Positions 43,982 to 52,728 of a stretch of 64,000 nt of DNA are shown here, piece after piece (within the stretch, counting starts at the first letter, position 1; the number at the start of each line of letters is the position of its first letter). Source of the DNA: Sedimentitalea todarodis (GTDB lineage: Bacteria; Pseudomonadota; Alphaproteobacteria; Rhodobacterales; Rhodobacteraceae). The stretch is taken from assembly GCF_032595355.1 (NCBI RefSeq), contig NZ_JASMWN010000003.1, positions 62,001 through 126,000 of the forward strand, given 5' to 3'. The notes under the pieces are model-generated. The model was not told the DNA's origin, did no database searches, and saw nothing but the letters and a program-made list of their open reading frames with translations. A program made the position numbers and the translations under genes.

Positions 43982-45279
43982 GCGAGGCAGTGAAGAACAC
44001 CGGGCTCTTTGCGATTGTCGGCGGGTTGATCCTGCTGACCGGCTTCATGCAGAGCTGGAACGCGGCGCTGTTGATCCTGAACATGGGGCTTATCTCGGCC
44101 GTCATGGCACTTGGCGTGAACCTGCAATGGGGGTTCGCTGGGCTCTTCAATATCGGCGTCATGGGCTTTGTCGCGCTCGGTGGGCTGGCCGCTGTTCTGG
44201 TCTCCATGCCCCCGACGCCCGCGGCCTGGGCCGCTGGTGGTGCCGGCGTCATAGCAGGCCTTGTTCTGGGTGCGCTGACGGTTGTGGCCGCCGTTTTCCT
44301 GCTGAAGCGCATGCAGCCGGGCGCGGCGCGCAACATCACGTTGATCGCACTGCTGCTGGGTGGGTTTTTCCTGTATCGCGCGGTTCTTGATCCGTCGGTC
44401 GAAGCCGTCGAAAAGGTGGAGCCGGCGATCACGGGGTATCTGGGCGGGCTTGGATTGCCGGTTATCCTGGCCTGGCCCTTTGGCGGGCTGCTCGCGGCGG
44501 GGGCCGCGTGGCTGATCGGCAAGACGGCGTTGGGGCTGCGGTCGGATTACCTGGCGATTGCAACCTTGGGGATTGCCGAGATCATCATCGCAATACTCAA
44601 GAACGAAGACTGGTTGTCGCGCGGGGTCAAGAACGTGGTCGGCATTCCCCGCCCGGTTCCGTACGAAATCGATCTGCAGAATGATCCGGGCTTTGTCGAG
44701 CGTGCCGCCGGGTTCGGTCTCGACCCCGTCACCGCCTCTACCCTGTATGTCAAGTTGGGCTATGCGCTGCTGTTCCTGATCGTCTTGCTGGTGCTGCTTT
44801 GGATGGCGCAAAAGGCGCTCAAGAGTCCCTGGGGCCGGATGATGCGTGCGATTCGCGACAACGAGGTTGCAGCCGAAGCAATGGGCAAGGATGTGACCCG
44901 TCGCCACCTGCAGGTCTTTGTTCTGGGAAGTGCCGTGTGCGGGATCGCCGGGGCGATGATGACGACCATGGACGGGCAACTGACGCCGGGCACCTATCAG
45001 CCGCTGCGGTTCACGTTCCTGGTCTGGGTGATGGTGATCGTGGGCGGATCCGGCAACAATTTCGGCTCGGTTCTGGGAGCGATGCTGATCTGGTTCCTCT
45101 GGGTTCAGGTCGAACCGATCGGGATTTTCCTGTTGGACGTTCTGACATCGGGGATGTCGGATGGTCCGTTGAAATCGCACCTGCTGGACAGCGCAGCGCA
45201 TATGCGATTGCTGACCATGGGGCTGGTTCTGATCCTGGTCTTGCGATTCAGTCCACGGGGATTGATCCCCGAAAAGTAA
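43978..45279 (+). CDS. HAAT ABC transporter permease, LivM type
   Basis: The 433-residue membrane protein has NMGLISAVMALGVNLQWGFA, GLFNIGVMGFVALGGLAAVL, the coupling loop MRAIRDNEVAAEAMGKDVTR and GGSGNNFGSVLGAMLIWFLW, all typical of LivM. It carries extra hydrophobic sequence between about 75 and 165. The start overlaps the previous stop by 4 bp (ATGA). It ends the operon; only short imperfect dyads are seen before the lipoprotein gene at 45425. Confidence 0.92.
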   Translation: MSEAVKNTGLFAIVGGLILLTGFMQSWNAALLILNMGLISAVMALGVNLQWGFAGLFNIGVMGFVALGGLAAVLVSMPPTPAAWAAGGAGVIAGLVLGALTVVAAVFLLKRMQPGAARNITLIALLLGGFFLYRAVLDPSVEAVEKVEPAITGYLGGLGLPVILAWPFGGLLAAGAAWLIGKTALGLRSDYLAIATLGIAEIIIAILKNEDWLSRGVKNVVGIPRPVPYEIDLQNDPGFVERAAGFGLDPVTASTLYVKLGYALLFLIVLLVLLWMAQKALKSPWGRMMRAIRDNEVAAEAMGKDVTRRHLQVFVLGSAVCGIAGAMMTTMDGQLTPGTYQPLRFTFLVWVMVIVGGSGNNFGSVLGAMLIWFLWVQVEPIGIFLLDVLTSGMSDGPLKSHLLDSAAHMRLLTMGLVLILVLRFSPRGLIPEK

Positions 45280-45424
45280 GAGTCGACGGTGTAAGCTTGT
45301 GGATCTTCTGATGTTAACAATTCGGTGTCTCCGCTGCGCTAAATTCCCCGTGCCGCGGAGGCCCGTTTCGCGGTAGTGAATGGAGACAAGCCGTTAGCTG
45401 TCTTGAATGAGTAAGGATTCCTAG

Positions 45425-45673
45425 ATGAAAGTTCCCTATGTACCCGCCGCCGTGATCCTCTCGGCTCTTGCTGTCGCAGGCTGCGCCCCCTCTCCTGCCG
45501 ATTACGAAACCACACCCGTACAGGTGAAAACGGCACAAGGCGTCGTCACCTGCCAGCTCTATACGCCGGAACGGGTGCTCTGGGATCGTGCGATCGACAG
45601 GCCAAATTCAATGTCTGTTCAGCAAGGGGATGCCGTGTGCCGGGCAGAGGGCGAACGGCGCAAGAATAGCTGA
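45425..45673 (+). CDS. Small putative lipoprotein
   Basis: The 82-residue product has a lipoprotein signal: hydrophobic stretch ending in lipobox LAVAGC (cysteine about residue 20). The mature part is about 60 residues, with TPVQVKTAQGVVTCQLYTPE, a second and third cysteine (TCQL, AVCRAEG) and a basic tail. Function is unknown. An AAGGA site precedes the ATG. It converges on the HerA-like gene with 58 bp between. Confidence 0.75.
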   Translation: MKVPYVPAAVILSALAVAGCAPSPADYETTPVQVKTAQGVVTCQLYTPERVLWDRAIDRPNSMSVQQGDAVCRAEGERRKNS

Positions 45674-45731
45674 GGCGACTTCACCTTCGGCGACCGCGCC
45701 CATGTCTTCGTTTCCGGGAATAGGCGCTGTC

Positions 45732-47276
45732 CTAGCGTCCTTTGAACAAACCGCCGAGGATACCGCGTACGATCCGTCGGCCAGTGGTGCCTGAGAGTTC
45801 TTTCATGACGTTCTTGGTCAGGGCCTCGGCAAATCCGCCGCCGCTCTTTGTGGTCTTGCGCGAGGTCGAGCGGCTGACGCGCGTGCCGGAATATCGGCGT
45901 CCGGCATTGAATTCGCGGAACATCGGTTCCATCTCTTCGGCCTTTTCCTCGGATTTCGCGGCCTCGGCTGCCGCCTTCTCGGCCCGTTGGCTTAGAATTT
46001 CGTAAGCCGACTTGCGGTCAAGTGTGGTGTCGTATTTGCCTGCCATGTCAGATGTCGCCAGATGTGCCTTTCGCTCTTTGGGCGTGATCGGGCCAAGCTG
46101 AGACGATGGTGGGCGGATCAGCGTTCGTTCGACGATTCCGGGGACGCCCTTGTCCTGCAGCATCGAGGTCACCGCCTCGCCCACGCCGACTTCGCGGATT
46201 GCCTCTCCGGTCGAAAAGCGCGGGTTCTCGCGATAGGTCTCAGCCGCCAGCTTGAGGTTCTTGCGGTCCTTGGCGGTGAAGGCGCGCAGGGCGTGCTGGA
46301 TGCGGTTGCCCAACTGGCCCAGAATGTCCTCTGGCACGTCAGCAGGGTTCTGGGTGATGAAATAGACCCCGACCCCTTTGGAACGGATCAGCCGGGCCAC
46401 CTGCTCGACCTTGTCGACCAGCGCCTTGGGTGCGTCGTCAAAGAGGAGATGCGCCTCGTCAAAGAAGAAGACCAGTTTGGGTTTGTCCGGGTCGCCGACC
46501 TCGGGAAGCTCTTCGAACAATTCGCTGAGCAGCCATAGCAGGAATGTCGCATACAACCCCGGTGCGCCCATCAGCTTGTCCGCCGCCAGGATGTTGACCA
46601 TGCCCCTTCCGTCGGCATCTGTACGCATCATGTCGGCCAGCTCCAGGGCCGGTTCGCCAAAGAGCTTATCGCCACCCTGATTTTCGAGTACGAGCAACCG
46701 GCGCTGAATGGCACCGATCGACGCGGTCGAAACATTGCCATAGCGCAGGGACAGCGTATCGCGGTTTTCGCCGATCCAGACCAGCAACGATTGCAGATCC
46801 TTGAGATCAAGCAGCGGCAGCCCCTCTTCGTCCGACAGGCGGAACGCGATGTTGAGAATGCCTTCCTGCGCCTCGGACAATTCGAGCAACCGGGCCAGCA
46901 GCAGCGGCCCCATTTCGGCAACCGTTGTCCGCACCGGATGGCCCTGGTCTCCGAAAAGGTCCCAGAATGTCACTGGATAGGCCCGATATCCATAGCTGGT
47001 GAAACCGATTTTTGCCGCGCGGGCGGTAAAGGCGTCGTGCAGCTTGTGTTCTACCCGTCCTGGTTTGGCCAGCCCCGACAGGTCGCCTTTGACATCAGAG
47101 AGAAAGACAGGAACACCAGCATCGCTGAACCCCTCGGCAATGATCTGCAGCGTGACGGATTTGCCGGTCCCGGTTGCGCCGGCGACCAGACCATGCCGGT
47201 TCGCATATTTCAGGCTCAATCCCTGCGGGCTGGCGTAATCCACGCCTCCACCACCGATAAACACATTGTCATCCAT
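45732..47276 (-). CDS. HerA/YjgR-like ATPase (DUF853 family)
   Basis: The 514-residue protein belongs to the HerA-FtsK superfamily YjgR branch. It has Walker A GATGTGKSV (about 33-41), SDVKGDLSGLAKPG, Walker B LVFFFDEAHLLFDDAP, the sensor region FITQNPADVPEDILGQLGNR and a lysine/glutamate-rich segment near 425-455. These are hexameric P-loop ATPases of unclear cellular role, possibly DNA translocases. There are no membrane segments. It is transcribed away from the sRNA-rich region at 47.3-47.6 kb. Confidence 0.92.
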   Translation of the reverse strand: MDDNVFIGGGGVDYASPQGLSLKYANRHGLVAGATGTGKSVTLQIIAEGFSDAGVPVFLSDVKGDLSGLAKPGRVEHKLHDAFTARAAKIGFTSYGYRAYPVTFWDLFGDQGHPVRTTVAEMGPLLLARLLELSEAQEGILNIAFRLSDEEGLPLLDLKDLQSLLVWIGENRDTLSLRYGNVSTASIGAIQRRLLVLENQGGDKLFGEPALELADMMRTDADGRGMVNILAADKLMGAPGLYATFLLWLLSELFEELPEVGDPDKPKLVFFFDEAHLLFDDAPKALVDKVEQVARLIRSKGVGVYFITQNPADVPEDILGQLGNRIQHALRAFTAKDRKNLKLAAETYRENPRFSTGEAIREVGVGEAVTSMLQDKGVPGIVERTLIRPPSSQLGPITPKERKAHLATSDMAGKYDTTLDRKSAYEILSQRAEKAAAEAAKSEEKAEEMEPMFREFNAGRRYSGTRVSRSTSRKTTKSGGGFAEALTKNVMKELSGTTGRRIVRGILGGLFKGR

Positions 47277-47339
47277 ACCCGCCTGCCCCCTGACTTATCA
47301 CGCCTGTCGCACCGACCATACTAACTTAACTTTTGGCTG

Positions 47340-47432
47340 CCATAGTAAATTCGCTCGCCACCAAGGGCCGCTTGGCCCGGCGAGCACTTCCTCCCTGTTA
47401 GACTGGCCGTGCCTTCGGGTACGGCCTTTTTT
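47340..47432 (+). ncRNA. Candidate small RNA with CUUCCUCCC motif
   Basis: A nested hairpin (47353-47359 with 47379-47385, inner 47361-47365 with 47371-47375) is followed by an unpaired linker containing CTTCCTCCC (47387-47395) and a strong rho-independent terminator (47405-47432). The motif equals the CUYCCUCCC anti-Shine-Dalgarno element described for CcsR/cuckoo RNAs of Rhodobacter, although there it lies in hairpin loops. No open frame covers it. I found no clear promoter, and the 5' end is approximate. Confidence 0.5.
47405..47432 (+). terminator. Strong rho-independent terminator
   Basis: GGCCGTGCC (47405-47413) and GGTACGGCC (47418-47426) form a 9-bp stem with a TTCG tetraloop, followed by six T residues. 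The upstream gene on this strand ends at 45673, so it must end a separate transcript, which supports a small RNA here. Confidence 0.88.
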
Positions 47433-47494
47433 GCGCTCAAACCTGTTTCTCGGGTGAAAGTGTCAGATTTCACGCCTTTTTCTCGGCATAGCTG

Positions 47495-47523
47495 TTGACC
47501 GATGGGCAGGCCTTTCGTAACCT
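47495..47523 (+). promoter_or_regulatory. Possible promoter for a second small RNA
   Basis: TTGACC (47495-47500), a 17-bp spacer and TAACCT (47518-47523) form a sigma-70-like pair. The -35 element is good, the -10 weak. Transcription would start near 47530 and meet a terminator 45-65 bp later. Confidence 0.4.
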
Positions 47524-47529
47524 CGCGCC

Positions 47530-47597
47530 ATAAATAAGTCGGCCAGTCCGACGGGGAGACAATCTATACTTAAAGGGGGCTTTACGGCCCCCTTTTC
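47530..47597 (+). ncRNA. Candidate 70-nt small RNA or ialB leader attenuator
   Basis: The segment has a 5-bp hairpin (GTCGG-CCAGT-CCGAC) and then a terminator hairpin at 47572-47595, with a possible promoter just upstream. It could be a short independent RNA or a premature-termination site in a long ialB leader (the gene starts 195 bp further on). Confidence 0.4.
47572..47596 (+). terminator. Rho-independent terminator
   Basis: AAAGGGGGC (47572-47580) pairs perfectly with GCCCCCTTT (47587-47595) around TTTACG. The stem runs into TTTT. Confidence 0.8.
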
Positions 47598-47791
47598 TCG
47601 TTGTGCTTTGCCCGTCGATCGCGCCGCGTTTTACGGGCGGAAAGTAACCAACAGTACAGCAACTGGACCAATATCCGCCTGACACTGGTGCACTGCCATG
47701 ATAAAGCCTGCGCAATTGCGGACTGTGCGCAATGGAATCGCCGATGGCGTGCAGGATGCTCAGTGTAAACATAAACAAACGAGACAGGCAC

Positions 47792-48412
47792 ATGTTCAAA
47801 CACCTTTCCCCAATCGCGGCCCTGGCGCTTGCGGCCATGACGTTTCCGGCGCTTGCACAGGAAACCGAGACCACCGATGACACCACGGCGACCGAAGACG
47901 CCGCGCCGGTCACCAGCCCGCAACTGGATCTGGGCCAGGCCGTGACCGAAGGCCCCAAACTGGGCGAGCGATATTCCAAGGAGAAGATCGGTGATTGGGA
48001 TTTGGCCTGCATCCGCACCGAAGCGGAAACCGATCCCTGTTCTCTCCTTCAGGTCATGCGGGATGACACAGGCAACCCGGTTGCCGAAATCTCGCTGTTC
48101 CGTATTGAAAACGGCGGCCAGGCTGCCGCTGGTGCGACCATCTTGGTGCCACTGGAAACACTGCTGCCTGCGCAGCTGACCATCGCGGTCGATGACGCCC
48201 CGGGCAAACGCTACAACTATACCTATTGCAGCCCTATCGGCTGTGCCGCGCAAATCGGGCTGACGCAGGAAGACATCGATACGTTCAAGAAGGGCAACAA
48301 GGCGACCGTGTCACTGGTTCCTGCCCCGGCACCGGATCAGGTGGTCACGCTGACGCTATCGCTCAAGGGCTTTACGGCGGGCTTTGACGCCGTGGATGTC
48401 GTCAAGCAGTAA
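47792..48412 (+). CDS. Invasion-associated locus B family protein
   Basis: The 206-residue exported protein has a signal peptide (about 1-22, MTFPALA) followed by an acidic threonine-rich stretch. The IalB domain shows IGDWDLACIRTEAETDPCSL, AAGATILVPLETLLPAQLTI and YTYCSPIGCAAQIGLT, with the paired cysteines normal for the family. IalB-like proteins are periplasmic or envelope proteins of unclear role, widespread in non-pathogenic Rhodobacteraceae. The ATG at 47792 is chosen because the signal peptide begins there; the open frame starts 20 codons earlier. A strong terminator follows. Confidence 0.9.
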   Translation: MFKHLSPIAALALAAMTFPALAQETETTDDTTATEDAAPVTSPQLDLGQAVTEGPKLGERYSKEKIGDWDLACIRTEAETDPCSLLQVMRDDTGNPVAEISLFRIENGGQAAAGATILVPLETLLPAQLTIAVDDAPGKRYNYTYCSPIGCAAQIGLTQEDIDTFKKGNKATVSLVPAPAPDQVVTLTLSLKGFTAGFDAVDVVKQ

Positions 48413-48436
48413 CGGCCGACTACAATTCAACTCCAG

Positions 48437-48464
48437 ACGCCGGGCCAATTGGTCCGGCGTTTTT
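48437..48464. terminator. Terminator after ialB
   Basis: ACGCCGGGCC (48437-48446) pairs with GGTCCGGCGT (48451-48460), one G-T pair, tetraloop AATT-like, followed by TTTT. It ends just before the convergent ketosynthase stop and may also serve that gene. Confidence 0.85.
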
Positions 48465-48466
48465 CG

Positions 48467-49675
48467 TCAGACCCTGCGCAACACCAGAACTGCATTCATC
48501 CCGCCAAACGCAAAGGCGTTCGAAACCGCGACCTCGACCTTTGCATCGCGTGCGACATTGGGCACCACGTCAAGCGCGCATTCGGGATCGGCCTCTTCAT
48601 AGCCAATGGTCGGTGCGACAACGCCATCGCGCAGCGCCATGATACAGGCCAACAGTTCCACCGCACCCGTACCACCGATCAGATGCCCGTGCATGGATTT
48701 GGTGGAACTGATCATCAGATTGTCGGCATGCGGCCCGAACACATCGGCAACCGCCGCGCATTCGGTCTTGTCATTGGCCGCCGTGCCGGTGCCGTGGGCA
48801 TTGATGTAACCGACCTCTGACGGCGCGACGCGCGCATCGCTCAGCGCGCCTGCCATTGCGCGGGCCGCGCCCTGTTTGGACGGCATCACGATATCCGAGG
48901 CATCCGACGTCATCGCAAACCCGGCGACCTCGGCGAGAACGTCGGCGCCGCGCGCACGCGCATGTTCGTAGTCTTCAAAGACGAACACACCCGCACCTTC
49001 GCCCTGCACCATCCCATTGCGGCCGAGGCTGAACGGGCGGCAGGCGTCCCGCGACATGACCCGCAAGCCTTCCCAAGCCTTGACCCCGCCAAAGCAGAGC
49101 ATGGATTCAGAGCCGCCGGTGATCATCGCCGGGGCCATGCCGCTGCGGACCATGGCAAAGGCCTGTGACATCGCGTGATTGGAACTGGCGCAGGCCGTGG
49201 AGACCGTAAAGGACGGCCCCTTGAGATTGTATTGCATGCTGACATGGCTGGCCGCGGCGTTGTTCATCAGCTTGGGCACGACAAACGGATGCACCCGGTT
49301 CTTGCCGTCTTCATAGACGCTGCGATAGTTGTCGTCCCATGTTGACACACCACCACCGGCCGTCCCCAGTACGACCCCGGATCGTGCCGATAGATCGCCG
49401 TGGAACTCGAGCCCGGACTGGCTGATCGCCTCCTTGGCCGCGGTCAGCGTGAATTGTGTATAGCGGTCGTAGAGCGACATCTGCTGGCGGTTGAAGCGCC
49501 GCTCGGCCTCGAACCCGCGCACCTGACCACCGATGCGAATGGACAGCCGATCCACGTCGCGGAAGTCCAACTCGCCGATCCCACAGCGCCCTTCGCGCAT
49601 TGCCGCCATGGTGTCAGCAACGGAATGCCCAAGCGCGTTGATCGTGCCAGCGCCGGTGATGACGACCCGGTTCAT
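48467..49675 (-). CDS. Beta-ketoacyl-ACP synthase (FabF-like)
   Basis: The 402-residue condensing enzyme has the catalytic cysteine in TVSTACASSNHAM (about residue 163), the histidines in NAHGTGTAANDKTE and TKSMHGHLIGGTGAVE, and the C-terminal NAFAFGGMNAVLVL glycine loop. SMHGHLIG differs from the common SMTGHLLG. Position behind a dedicated ACP and an LpxD-like gene suggests a role in making a special acyl chain, rather than housekeeping FabF (usually beside acpP-fabD-fabG). It begins 17 bp after the ACP gene. Confidence 0.9.
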   Translation of the reverse strand: MNRVVITGAGTINALGHSVADTMAAMREGRCGIGELDFRDVDRLSIRIGGQVRGFEAERRFNRQQMSLYDRYTQFTLTAAKEAISQSGLEFHGDLSARSGVVLGTAGGGVSTWDDNYRSVYEDGKNRVHPFVVPKLMNNAAASHVSMQYNLKGPSFTVSTACASSNHAMSQAFAMVRSGMAPAMITGGSESMLCFGGVKAWEGLRVMSRDACRPFSLGRNGMVQGEGAGVFVFEDYEHARARGADVLAEVAGFAMTSDASDIVMPSKQGAARAMAGALSDARVAPSEVGYINAHGTGTAANDKTECAAVADVFGPHADNLMISSTKSMHGHLIGGTGAVELLACIMALRDGVVAPTIGYEEADPECALDVVPNVARDAKVEVAVSNAFAFGGMNAVLVLRRV

Positions 49676-49692
49676 TGCGACACCGCCCTGCC

Positions 49693-49950
49693 CTATACCT
49701 TTTCCGCCACGAGCTTTTCAATTCCGGCGACGATGGCGGCGACGCTGGAAATATCGAAATCGCTGTCAGTCGGTTCGTTGGCGTTGAAGGGTATCGTGAT
49801 GTCGAACTCTTCCTCGATGGAAAAGATACTTTCCACCAGGCCAAGGCTGTCGATACCGAGACTCTCAAGTGTGCTGTCCATCGCCACGTCAGACGTTTCA
49901 AGAACGGCCTGTTCCGCGATGATCGCAATGACCTTCTCTTTGATGCTCAT
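49693..49950 (-). CDS. Acyl carrier protein, specialised
   Basis: The 85-residue acidic helical protein has the phosphopantetheine serine in LGIDSLGLVESIFSIEEEF (DSL motif, S about 36) and follows the usual four-helix ACP pattern. It is not the housekeeping AcpP by neighbourhood, and it differs from rhizobial AcpXL in sequence. It lies between lpxD-like and ketosynthase genes (33 and 17 bp gaps), so it probably carries an acyl chain for an envelope lipid. Confidence 0.93.
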   Translation of the reverse strand: MSIKEKVIAIIAEQAVLETSDVAMDSTLESLGIDSLGLVESIFSIEEEFDITIPFNANEPTDSDFDISSVAAIVAGIEKLVAEKV

Positions 49951-49983
49951 AGGTGGGTCCCAAGCTGTGCTTCTGGCGCTGAT

Positions 49984-51075
49984 CTAGTCTTTCGCCCCTG
50001 TTTTGAAAACAGCCTTTTGTAACGCTGCGACGTCACGCACCAAACGAGGAAGCCTGCGCTGCGCTTTGTACATCTCGGTATGGGTCTCCATCTTGACCGC
50101 CGGATATCCCATCAGCACGCGTCCGGCCGGCACATTTGACAGGATCTTGGTGCCGCCCGCTGCGATCACATTATCGCCGATAAAGATGTTGTCGACCACA
50201 CCGACCTGACCGCCAAGGATCACATTGTTGCCAATATCGACCGAGCCCGAGATCCCGGCCTGGCCACAGAGCAGGCAATCGGTTCCGACGCGGGTGTTGT
50301 GGCCAACATGGACCAGGTTGTCGAGTTTGGTCCCACTACCGATCCCGGTGTTCCGAATAGTGCCGTTGTCGACCGTACAATTGGCGCCGCATTCGACATC
50401 ATCGCCGATTTCCACCGATCCAAGCGAATGGATCCGGACCCAGCTTTGCGCCTTGGCATCCCCCTGATCGCCCAGCGTCTTGCGCACGTTCTCGGCACCG
50501 CTCACCTCTGGCGTGACGAAAGAGAAGCCATCGGCACCAATCCGCGCCCCGGGCTGCGCGATGAACCGGTCCCCGATCTGAACCCGCGCACCGATGCTGA
50601 CCATTTCGCGCAGATAGGCCTGTGCACCAAGCCGGGCGTCGGTTCCGATCGTGCAATGTGGGCCGATCGTTGATCCCTGGCCAATTCGTACCCCTGCAGC
50701 AATGACGCAAAACGGGCCGACCGAAACGTCTGCGGCCAATTCTGCGGTCGGATCAATCACCGCACTCGGGTGTATACCCGGCGCAAATCCCTGGCCGGGA
50801 TCCAGCATCGTCGTTAGGCTGGACATCGTCATGCGCGGACGCCCGGTGAAAATCGCGGCCTCCAGACCCATGTCTTGCCAGGCGGCACCTTCCCAGAGGA
50901 TCGCAGCGCGCGCACGCCCAGCCGTCAGCGCTTCGCCGTATTTTGGGGACATGGCAAGCGCCAGCTCGTCTGGCTTCGCATCTGCCGGTTCCGCTGCGCC
51001 TTTGATGGCAAGGGACAAATCACCGACCGCGTCAGCGCCAAGCGCGGTTGCAATCTGTTCAATCGTAAAAGTCAT
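49984..51075 (-). CDS. lpxD: UDP-3-O-acylglucosamine N-acyltransferase (LpxD-like)
   Basis: LpxD transfers a 3-hydroxyacyl chain from ACP to UDP-3-O-acyl-glucosamine in lipid A synthesis. The 363-residue protein has an N-terminal uridine-binding domain (about 1-100), a left-handed beta-helix of hexapeptide repeats (about 105-300), the catalytic-type histidine in NLVHVGHNTRVG, and a C-terminal helical end. It is not in the usual bamA-lpxD-fabZ-lpxA neighbourhood, but with an ACP and ketosynthase. It could be a second paralogue with different chain preference; whether another lpxD exists cannot be seen here. Confidence 0.9.
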   Translation of the reverse strand: MTFTIEQIATALGADAVGDLSLAIKGAAEPADAKPDELALAMSPKYGEALTAGRARAAILWEGAAWQDMGLEAAIFTGRPRMTMSSLTTMLDPGQGFAPGIHPSAVIDPTAELAADVSVGPFCVIAAGVRIGQGSTIGPHCTIGTDARLGAQAYLREMVSIGARVQIGDRFIAQPGARIGADGFSFVTPEVSGAENVRKTLGDQGDAKAQSWVRIHSLGSVEIGDDVECGANCTVDNGTIRNTGIGSGTKLDNLVHVGHNTRVGTDCLLCGQAGISGSVDIGNNVILGGQVGVVDNIFIGDNVIAAGGTKILSNVPAGRVLMGYPAVKMETHTEMYKAQRRLPRLVRDVAALQKAVFKTGAKD

Positions 51076-51111
51076 TGTTGCTCCCCGTTGCTAAAGGCTC
51101 CGGGTCCTTGA

Positions 51112-52728
51112 CTACCCCTGAACAGCGCCCAGAGTCACCCCCGCATTCTCGAGCGCCTTCCAGATCTTGGCGTCGCGGCCATAGACATCGCGGCGGTACT
51201 CGGCCTTGCCCTTGGGGTCGATCACAGCCGTACGATAGATGATGTGCACGGGCACCGGCATGTCCAGCATGACCTTGGTTTCACGGCCCGATTTCAGAAT
51301 GCGCTGAAATTTGCCCTTGGGATCGTCGGATTGTCTGGCGAGGAGCGCATAGGCGAAATCAAACGGGTCGGCCAGTCGAATGCAACCGTGCGAAAAGGCC
51401 CGGACCTCGCGGTCAAAAAGGCTCTTGGACGGGGTGTCGTGCAGATAGATATTGTAGCGGTTTGGGAACATGAACTTGACCAGACCGAGCGCATTTCGAC
51501 TGCTCGGGGGTTGGCGCATCGCATAGGGAAAATTCCGCGCGGTATATTGGCTGAAATTGGCATTGGCACGGTTGACGCGACGCCCCCGGCTGTCGGTGAT
51601 CTCGATATGTCCAACCGCATTCGGATTATTTCTGAGTTTCGGCAGGTATTCCTTGGTGACAATCGAACGCGGGACATACCAGCTTGGGTTCACGACCATG
51701 AACTCCATTTCGTCCGAGAATTCCGGGCTGCGCCGGTCGCTGGTATTCTTGCCGATCACCGAACGTGTCTGGAACGTGACCTTGCCGTTGTCGACGATCT
51801 TGGCGGTAAAATCGGTCTGGTTGACCAGCACATGCCGTGGGCCCAACTCCATGTTGATCCAGCGTTCGCGCTCCATCGCAACAATCACGGATTTCAACCG
51901 CTGCTGGACCGAGACGTTGATTTCGCTCATCGTCCCCTTGCCGGCGACGCCGTCTGCGGTGAGACCATGCGCCTGTTGAAACAGCCGGACGGCTTTCTCG
52001 ATTTGCGTGTCATAGCTCTGGGAGGCACTGCGGCTCATGTAGCCCATGGCAATCAATCGGTTGCGCAACGCGACAACCGGCGCACCGCCTTGTCCGGGCT
52101 TGAGACTGCCAGCGGACACGGTTGGGCCCCACCCTCCGTTTTCCATCACCCCTTCAAGCCGCAATTTTTCCTTCATCAGCGCGCGATATTGTGCGGATTG
52201 CGGAGGAAGCGCCTTCAGGAATTCACGCGGCGAACTCCTGGCGAAATTCGTCATGTGCGCGGTCCGGTCGCGATATGGCACCTGCCGCACAAGCCCGCTG
52301 TCAATGCGCGACGGTACCAGCGTACCGCTTTGCACATCGCGCGCATACTGCAGGAACGTCTTGCTGAGCTCAATCTCGACCAGACCCAGATCACGTGTCG
52401 TGCGCGCGGCTTCCATCTGCTGCAGCAGCGCCGCAACATTGTAGCGGGCGGGTGACAATCCATGGATATCGGCCGCCGAAAGTGCCCGTATCAATTCGAC
52501 GCGACGGGTCTGGTGTTCGCTGGACTTGCCCGTCCACAGCGGTTCGAAATCGTTGGAACGGTAGAACGCTGCAATGTCAGAGTCGGTCGACGCAGCTTCG
52601 GCAACGGCCTGCTTGAACGCTGTCACCTGGGCGATCGAAGGAGTGACCCAAAGCCAACACATGACAAGCGCCGCAGCAATCAAACCCAGCGGCCTGAAGT
52701 CTTGGGGAAGTTTCAAATATTCGGTCAT
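51112..52728 (-). CDS. L,D-transpeptidase, YcbB/LdtD type
   Basis: The roughly 538-residue envelope enzyme has an N-terminal signal or anchor (about 13-33), a scaffold domain (about 45-200), a peptidoglycan-binding domain (about 215-285, LRNRLIAMGYMSRSASQSYD), and a C-terminal YkuD domain with the catalytic FSHGCIRLADPFDFA. It makes 3-3 meso-DAP cross-links in peptidoglycan or attaches proteins to it. AAGGA precedes the ATG at 52728; the frame extends 28 codons upstream. It heads the operon with lpxD, ACP and ketosynthase genes. It is divergent from a MepK-like gene, as ycbB and ycbK neighbour each other in E. coli. Confidence 0.92.
   Translation of the reverse strand: MTEYLKLPQDFRPLGLIAAALVMCWLWVTPSIAQVTAFKQAVAEAASTDSDIAAFYRSNDFEPLWTGKSSEHQTRRVELIRALSAADIHGLSPARYNVAALLQQMEAARTTRDLGLVEIELSKTFLQYARDVQSGTLVPSRIDSGLVRQVPYRDRTAHMTNFARSSPREFLKALPPQSAQYRALMKEKLRLEGVMENGGWGPTVSAGSLKPGQGGAPVVALRNRLIAMGYMSRSASQSYDTQIEKAVRLFQQAHGLTADGVAGKGTMSEINVSVQQRLKSVIVAMERERWINMELGPRHVLVNQTDFTAKIVDNGKVTFQTRSVIGKNTSDRRSPEFSDEMEFMVVNPSWYVPRSIVTKEYLPKLRNNPNAVGHIEITDSRGRRVNRANANFSQYTARNFPYAMRQPPSSRNALGLVKFMFPNRYNIYLHDTPSKSLFDREVRAFSHGCIRLADPFDFAYALLARQSDDPKGKFQRILKSGRETKVMLDMPVPVHIIYRTAVIDPKGKAEYRRDVYGRDAKIWKALENAGVTLGAVQG

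Noticed and set aside
43897..45201. Minus-strand frame (434 codons) opposite the LivM-type permease
   Set aside because: Antisense of a high-GC hydrophobic gene; product rich in H, R, Q and P with no family features.
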